In this document: positions 60,454 to 64,000 of the stretch, one piece after another
Layout: every line of letters starts with the position of its first letter
How positions within the stretch are numbered: position 1 is the stretch's first letter
NCBI GenBank assembly: GCA_016342685.1
Contig: JAEINU010000002.1
Location: 391,085 to 455,084 of the forward strand
Source: Bacteroidales bacterium
GTDB lineage: Bacteria; Bacteroidota; Bacteroidia; Bacteroidales; UBA12077
Direction of reading: 5' to 3'
Length of the DNA: 64,000 bases
The notes under the pieces: model-generated
The model's input: only the letters and a program-made list of their open reading frames with translations
Databases searched by the model: none
What the model was told of the DNA's origin: nothing
Made by a program: the position numbers and the translations under genes

Positions 60454-61554
60454 ATGATTAAAGTTAATCCAGATATAGAATTTAAGAAACAACTAAAAGA
60501 TATTAGCAAATCCTCGTTGAATGAATGTATGCAGTGTGGAACTTGCTCTGTTGTTTGTTCTTTAGCGCCAGAAGAAAGACCTTTTCCACGAAAGGAAATG
60601 ATTTGGGCTGGTTGGGGAATGAAAGATAAACTAATTGGCAATACGGATATTTGGTTGTGTCATCAGTGTGGAGATTGCAGCACTTATTGTCCACGAGGGG
60701 TAAAACCCGCTGATGTTTTTTCTGCTATTCGAGAAATTTCATATCAGCACTATGCAAAGCCTAAATTTTTAGGTAAAATATTGAATAATCCAAAATGGTT
60801 ACCAATAGCAATTCTAATACCGGTAGTTATTATATCAGCTATTCTTTTTATGGCGGGAACATTGCAAATTCCAGAAGGACCGGTTAATTATTCAAAATTC
60901 TTTCCTCACGCATGGTTAAATAGTTCATTTACTTTTTTATGGTTCCTAACTATCGGATTGGGAATTGTAGGATTAAGAAACTTTTGGAATGATTTAAAAT
61001 TACAAAACCCTGATTCAACATCTACCGGTAATTTTATTAAAAACTTATTATCGGTACGAAAAGAAATTATCTTACATTCAAATTTTAGCAAATGCTCAGC
61101 TCAAAAAACTAGAAAATTTGCACATCTACTTGTATTCTATGGATTCATACTACTCCTTTTTGTAACAGCATTTGCCATTTATGCTGCTGTTGTTCATAAA
61201 TATCCATTGGGACTTATGCATCCTTTTAAAGTATTAGGAAACATTGCTGCCGTAATGCTTTTTGTTGGTTTAGGAATTATGATAGCAAATAGACTTTTCA
61301 ATAAAAAGGATTTTGGAAACAGTACGTACACCGATTGGTTATTTTTAATCTCTATGTTCTTCTTAACAACATCTGGTGTAGTTATTGAAGCTGCTCGATT
61401 CTTAAACTGGAGTTTTGCTTATCATTTATACTTCTTCCATTTAATATGCGTATGGTTTATTATCATTTACATTCCTTACACAAAATTTGGACATATATTA
61501 TTTCGGATTGTTGCAATGGTTTATGCAGCATCAATAAATAGAAAGCTAAAATAA
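60454..61554 (+). CDS. qmoC: Quinone-interacting membrane-bound oxidoreductase subunit C
   Basis: 366 residues. The HdrC-like N-terminus has two [4Fe-4S] motifs: C25, C28, C31, C35 and C69, C72, C75, C79. About six membrane helices follow (near 107-127, 152-172, 222-245, 262-282, 293-312, 325-345), as in cytochrome-b-like NarI relatives; histidines are available for heme. QmoC takes electrons from menaquinol in the inner membrane and passes them to QmoB. It is the last gene of the apr-qmo unit. The next gene is on the opposite strand, so no dsr or sat gene follows here. Confidence 0.94.
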   Translation: MIKVNPDIEFKKQLKDISKSSLNECMQCGTCSVVCSLAPEERPFPRKEMIWAGWGMKDKLIGNTDIWLCHQCGDCSTYCPRGVKPADVFSAIREISYQHYAKPKFLGKILNNPKWLPIAILIPVVIISAILFMAGTLQIPEGPVNYSKFFPHAWLNSSFTFLWFLTIGLGIVGLRNFWNDLKLQNPDSTSTGNFIKNLLSVRKEIILHSNFSKCSAQKTRKFAHLLVFYGFILLLFVTAFAIYAAVVHKYPLGLMHPFKVLGNIAAVMLFVGLGIMIANRLFNKKDFGNSTYTDWLFLISMFFLTTSGVVIEAARFLNWSFAYHLYFFHLICVWFIIIYIPYTKFGHILFRIVAMVYAASINRKLK

Positions 61555-61572
61555 TTATTAGGAAGATATTCG

Positions 61573-61980
61573 TTAAAGATATTCGTTCTCTTCTATTTTA
61601 AAATTATCATCGATATCATAATATTCGATATAGCGAGCTTTTGTTCTTTTTAGTCTTTTTTCAATAATTTCACCAAACTCCAACATATCCAGATCATCGA
61701 TTTCGTAATACCAGTTTAGATTTAAATGCCTCACACTATCCTTACTATCAATCATTTTAATAAATTCTAAAATATTTTTAGACGAAGAAGTATTAACATA
61801 TTCCAGCTTAACATCGAGTTGAACATTCTCTGCATTAAAATCTTCTACCCAGTCAAACAGCGGGCTGAAAAATTTCTTAGGATCTTCGGGTAAAGATTTG
61901 CCTTTTATACTCAAATGACCAGATTGCTTAAAATAGATCTCCGGAGTTGACGCTGTACTCTGAATTATTAAATCGCTCAC
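61573..61980 (-). CDS. SiaC-family regulatory protein (DUF1987)
   Basis: 135 residues of the DUF1987/SiaC family: MSDLIIQSTASTPEIYFKQSGHLSIKGKSLPEDPKKFFSPLFDWV (read in parts), LDVKLEYVNTSSSKNILEFI and LNWYYEIDDLDMLEFGEIIE. SiaC in Pseudomonas is a substrate of the SiaB kinase and regulates a diguanylate cyclase, with a phospho-threonine/serine in the TSSSK stretch. SiaB-like kinase and phosphatase genes are not in this window. The gene is convergent with qmoC, 18 bases between the stops, and has no visible link to sulfur metabolism. Confidence 0.9.
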   Translation of the reverse strand: MSDLIIQSTASTPEIYFKQSGHLSIKGKSLPEDPKKFFSPLFDWVEDFNAENVQLDVKLEYVNTSSSKNILEFIKMIDSKDSVRHLNLNWYYEIDDLDMLEFGEIIEKRLKRTKARYIEYYDIDDNFKIEENEYL

Positions 61981-62083
61981 TTTATTTAATTTTACCTTTG
62001 ATTCAAAACAAGTTAGTGATAAATATCAAATTATGAAATTAATAATATTTATTTTTGATTAAAACAACTTGATTGAGATAGAT

Positions 62084-62091
62084 TATCTTTG
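62084..62091 (+). promoter_or_regulatory. -7 promoter element for the membrane-Nudix gene
   Basis: TATCTTTG matches TAnnTTTG, 23 bases upstream of the ATG at 62115. No TTG with proper spacing is seen. Confidence 0.5.
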
Positions 62092-62114
62092 CTTTTCTTT
62101 ATTTTATTTAAGAT

Positions 62115-63188
62115 ATGATCAATAAAAATTTTATTAAGTCTATTCTACCAGGCTTGCTCCCATTGTTTATTTTTATTATTGCTGATGAAATCTGGGGAAC
62201 CAGAATTGGATTGTATGTAGCTCTAATTTTCGGCTTACTAGAATTAGTATATACCTACATCAGAACAAAGAAAATTGAAAAATTTATTCTTTCTGATACT
62301 CTATTATTATTAGCCTTGGGAGGTATCTCAATCATTCTAGATAATGATATCTTTTTTAAATTAAAACCAGCAATAATCGAATCAATTCTTGCCATAATAA
62401 TAGGTATATCGGCTTTTGGTCCTAGGAATCTTATTCTGAACATGAGCAAACGATATTTAAAAAATATAGATATCCCTCTTGAACAATCACGCTTAATGCA
62501 GAAAAGCATGAAAGGAATATTTTATATTACTTCTTTTCATATTGTTTTAATTATATATTCGGCTTTTTTCTTATCCAATGAAGCATGGGCTTTCATAAGT
62601 GGAGGCTTATTCTATATAATTTTTATTGGGTATTTTGTTTTTGAATTTCTAAAAAACAAACGTAAAAAGATCAAGATCGAAACAGAAGAAATCCTACCAC
62701 ATATTGATCAACAAGGAAGTGTTATTTCTGTTCATCCAAGAAGTTCGTTTCACAAGGGAGGAAAAGATAAAATGTTACATCCGGTTGTTCATTTGCATGT
62801 TTTCAATTCTAAAGGAGAAATATATTTACAAAAGCGTCCAATAGATAAGCTTGTTCAACCAGGAATGTGGGATACAGCAGTTGGTGGTCATATTAGTGCC
62901 AATGAAGATTTACAATTGGCCTTAAAACGGGAAATAAAAGAAGAAATTGGATTGGAAAATATAGACATCAAATTCCTTAAGAATTACATTTGGGAAACTG
63001 AAATTGAACTAGAAATGGTTTATATGTTTATTTCAAATACAGATAAAAAACCAAAACCCAACAAGACAGAATTAGATGGCGGAAGATTTTGGAAAATTGA
63101 TGAAATTAAAAAAAACATTGAAAAACATATCTTCACTCCCAACTTTGAGAATGAATTCGAAATTCTAATAAATACAATTATCAATTAG
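62115..63188 (+). CDS. Membrane-anchored Nudix hydrolase (septation-protein-A-like N-terminus)
   Basis: 357 residues. The first about 190 form five or six membrane helices (LLPLFIFIIADEIWGTRIGLYVALIFGLLELVY; FILSDTLLLLALGGISIIL) like IspZ/YciB septation protein A. From about 210 a Nudix domain begins (VVHLHVFNSKGEIYLQKRP) with a complete box in GGHISANEDLQLALKREIKEEIGL, i.e. G-x5-E-x7-REI-x-EEIGL. Nudix enzymes hydrolyse nucleoside-diphosphate compounds; this fold resembles isopentenyl-diphosphate isomerase or sugar-nucleotide types. The fusion suggests work on a membrane-linked substrate. It has no operon partner on this strand. Confidence 0.88.
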   Translation: MINKNFIKSILPGLLPLFIFIIADEIWGTRIGLYVALIFGLLELVYTYIRTKKIEKFILSDTLLLLALGGISIILDNDIFFKLKPAIIESILAIIIGISAFGPRNLILNMSKRYLKNIDIPLEQSRLMQKSMKGIFYITSFHIVLIIYSAFFLSNEAWAFISGGLFYIIFIGYFVFEFLKNKRKKIKIETEEILPHIDQQGSVISVHPRSSFHKGGKDKMLHPVVHLHVFNSKGEIYLQKRPIDKLVQPGMWDTAVGGHISANEDLQLALKREIKEEIGLENIDIKFLKNYIWETEIELEMVYMFISNTDKKPKPNKTELDGGRFWKIDEIKKNIEKHIFTPNFENEFEILINTIIN

Positions 63189-63196
63189 AAAAATTC

Positions 63197-63925
63197 CTAT
63201 TCATCTAAACCAAATAATTCAGAAACCCTTGGCTTAAAGCTTTTACCAACTGGCAGTTTTTCTCCCGAAATCTCAATCACATTTCCTTCAAGAGCATCAA
63301 TTTTTTTTACGGAAACAATGTATGATTTATGAATTCGGATAAACTTGTTCTCGGGTAATTTCTCTTCCAATTCTTTCAATGAAGCTAAGGCTGTTACATT
63401 CTTTTTTCCTTCGGAGTGAAAGGTAACATAGGCTTTTTGTCCTTCAATAAATATTAAATCGTCGTAATTAATTTTATAATACTTTCTGTCCGCACGAATA
63501 ATGATATAATCCTCATGAAAATCTGTCTGATTATAATCTGAACTTGGAACATCCTTCTTGCCTTTTGCCAGCATTGCATTATTTACTTTATTTACTGCTT
63601 TTAAAAACCGATTAAAAGAAAAAGGTTTTAATAAGTAATCCGAGATATCCAATTCATAACCTTCCAAAGCGTATTCTTTATAGGCGGTTGTAAGAATTAC
63701 AAAAGGTTTTCGATCCAAACTTCGCAAAAAATCCAATCCAGTAATTTCAGGCATCTGAATGTCCAGAAACATTAAATCCACTTTACCTTTTTCAAGCAAT
63801 TCATATGCTTTTAGTGGCGAATTAAAATCACCAACAAACTCTAAAAAAGGAACCTTGGAAATATAATCCTTCAAGTATTTACGAGCCAAAGCTTCATCAT
63901 CTACAACAGCACATCGGATTTTCAT
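63197..63925 (-). CDS. LytTR-family response regulator
   Basis: 242 residues. The receiver domain (1-120) has D9/D10, the phospho-acceptor in LMFLDIQMPEITGLDFL (about D56), TTAYKEYAL and DYLLKPF. The LytTR DNA-binding domain covers about 140-240 (YYKINYDDLIFIEGQKAYVTF, RIHKSYIVSVKKIDALEGN). Its ATG overlaps the stop of the upstream kinase (TAATG), so the two are translated together. Only the last 24 residues of the kinase are visible. Confidence 0.95.
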   Translation of the reverse strand: MKIRCAVVDDEALARKYLKDYISKVPFLEFVGDFNSPLKAYELLEKGKVDLMFLDIQMPEITGLDFLRSLDRKPFVILTTAYKEYALEGYELDISDYLLKPFSFNRFLKAVNKVNNAMLAKGKKDVPSSDYNQTDFHEDYIIIRADRKYYKINYDDLIFIEGQKAYVTFHSEGKKNVTALASLKELEEKLPENKFIRIHKSYIVSVKKIDALEGNVIEISGEKLPVGKSFKPRVSELFGLDE

Positions 63926-64000
63926 TATGAGTTAATTTTTAATTTTACCGTAAACTTATCATCACTATTATAAATATCTAAGCTATACTTATTTGGATAT
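63925..64000 (-). CDS. C-terminal end of the partner sensor histidine kinase (partial)
   Basis: The minus strand from the window end reads YPNKYSLDIYNSDDKFTVKLKINS and stops at a TAA at 63927-63925 that overlaps the ATG of the LytTR regulator by one base. The sequence fits the last strand of a LytS-type kinase (DKFTVKLKI), and the coupling to a regulator supports that. The remainder lies beyond the window. Confidence 0.6.
   Translation of the reverse strand, partial: YPNKYSLDIYNSDDKFTVKLKINS

Noticed and set aside
61573-64000. Possible dsr or sat genes continuing the sulfur locus
   Set aside because: Genes here encode a SiaC-like protein, a Nudix fusion and a LytTR two-component pair; no sulfur genes are present.
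1-64000. tRNA, rRNA, insertion sequences, prophage
   Set aside because: No cloverleaf-like, rRNA-like, transposase or phage sequences were recognised while reading; a covariance-model search could still find a small RNA.

Overview
The window looks like a chromosome segment of an anaerobic or facultative Bacteroidetes (Bacteroidales/Marinilabiliales-like) organism. The evidence is low GC, genes separated by AT-rich spacers, promoters with a TAnnTTTG -7 element, FISUMP-type (Fib_succ_major) lipoproteins, a T9SS-type sorting-tail relic, LytTR/LytS signalling pairs and several 800-residue FtsX/MacB-type permeases. I see no rRNA, tRNA, CRISPR array, insertion sequence or prophage. Placement in the phylum is inferred from these features, not from a marker gene.

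Layout. 1-5862: a truncated sigma-54 response regulator diverges from two tandem FtsX/MacB-like permeases; between them lie a 16-bp perfect inverted repeat and a sigma-54-like promoter. 6018-10462: an Lrp/AsnC regulator and secreted proteins or lipoproteins on the minus strand. 10627-13330: a LytTR regulator with a TPR-LytS sensor kinase. 13472-22516 (minus): an amino-acid fermentation block with a four-subunit 2-oxoacid:ferredoxin oxidoreductase (VOR type), a PLP aminotransferase, flavodoxin, a membrane protein, an outer-membrane barrel, a 53-residue membrane peptide and an ADP-forming acyl-CoA synthetase. Together these can convert amino acids to 2-oxoacids, then acyl-CoA, then acid plus ATP. 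22761-27371: ECF sigma factor, zinc anti-sigma, 6-bladed propeller and a third permease. 27562-40098: HydE, then a proline/hydroxyproline peptide island holding a glycyl-radical trans-4-hydroxyproline dehydratase with its activase, a DPP IV-like S9 peptidase, Xaa-Pro aminopeptidase, a pyrroline-2-carboxylate-reductase-like protein, trans-3-hydroxyproline dehydratase and a C69 dipeptidase. This reads as a machine for collagen-type peptides. 40263-53372: mixed genes including a fourth permease behind a good sigma-54 promoter, an FMN oxidoreductase/radical SAM/glycosyltransferase operon, two divergent membrane LytTR regulators, a pentad-repeat protein, a CPBP protease and an esterase. 53904-61554: aprB, a four-helix-bundle ORF, aprA and qmoABC, i.e. 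the APS reductase and its quinone-linked membrane complex. No sat or dsr gene is present here. 61573-64000: SiaC-like protein, membrane-Nudix fusion and another LytTR two-component pair cut by the window end.

Two repeat systems overlay the genes. One is a palindromic element with core TTCGACAAGCTCAG. It sits in five consecutive spacers of the hydroxyproline island and in several convergent or terminal spacers, where it may be nested within a terminator. The other is an AT-rich long stem (core TCCAAATAAAT) that flanks the four-helix-bundle ORF between aprB and aprA and recurs without an ORF on both sides of qmoA. The most noteworthy items are the apr-qmo operon in a Bacteroidetes background, its stem elements, and the complete-looking hydroxyproline peptide island.
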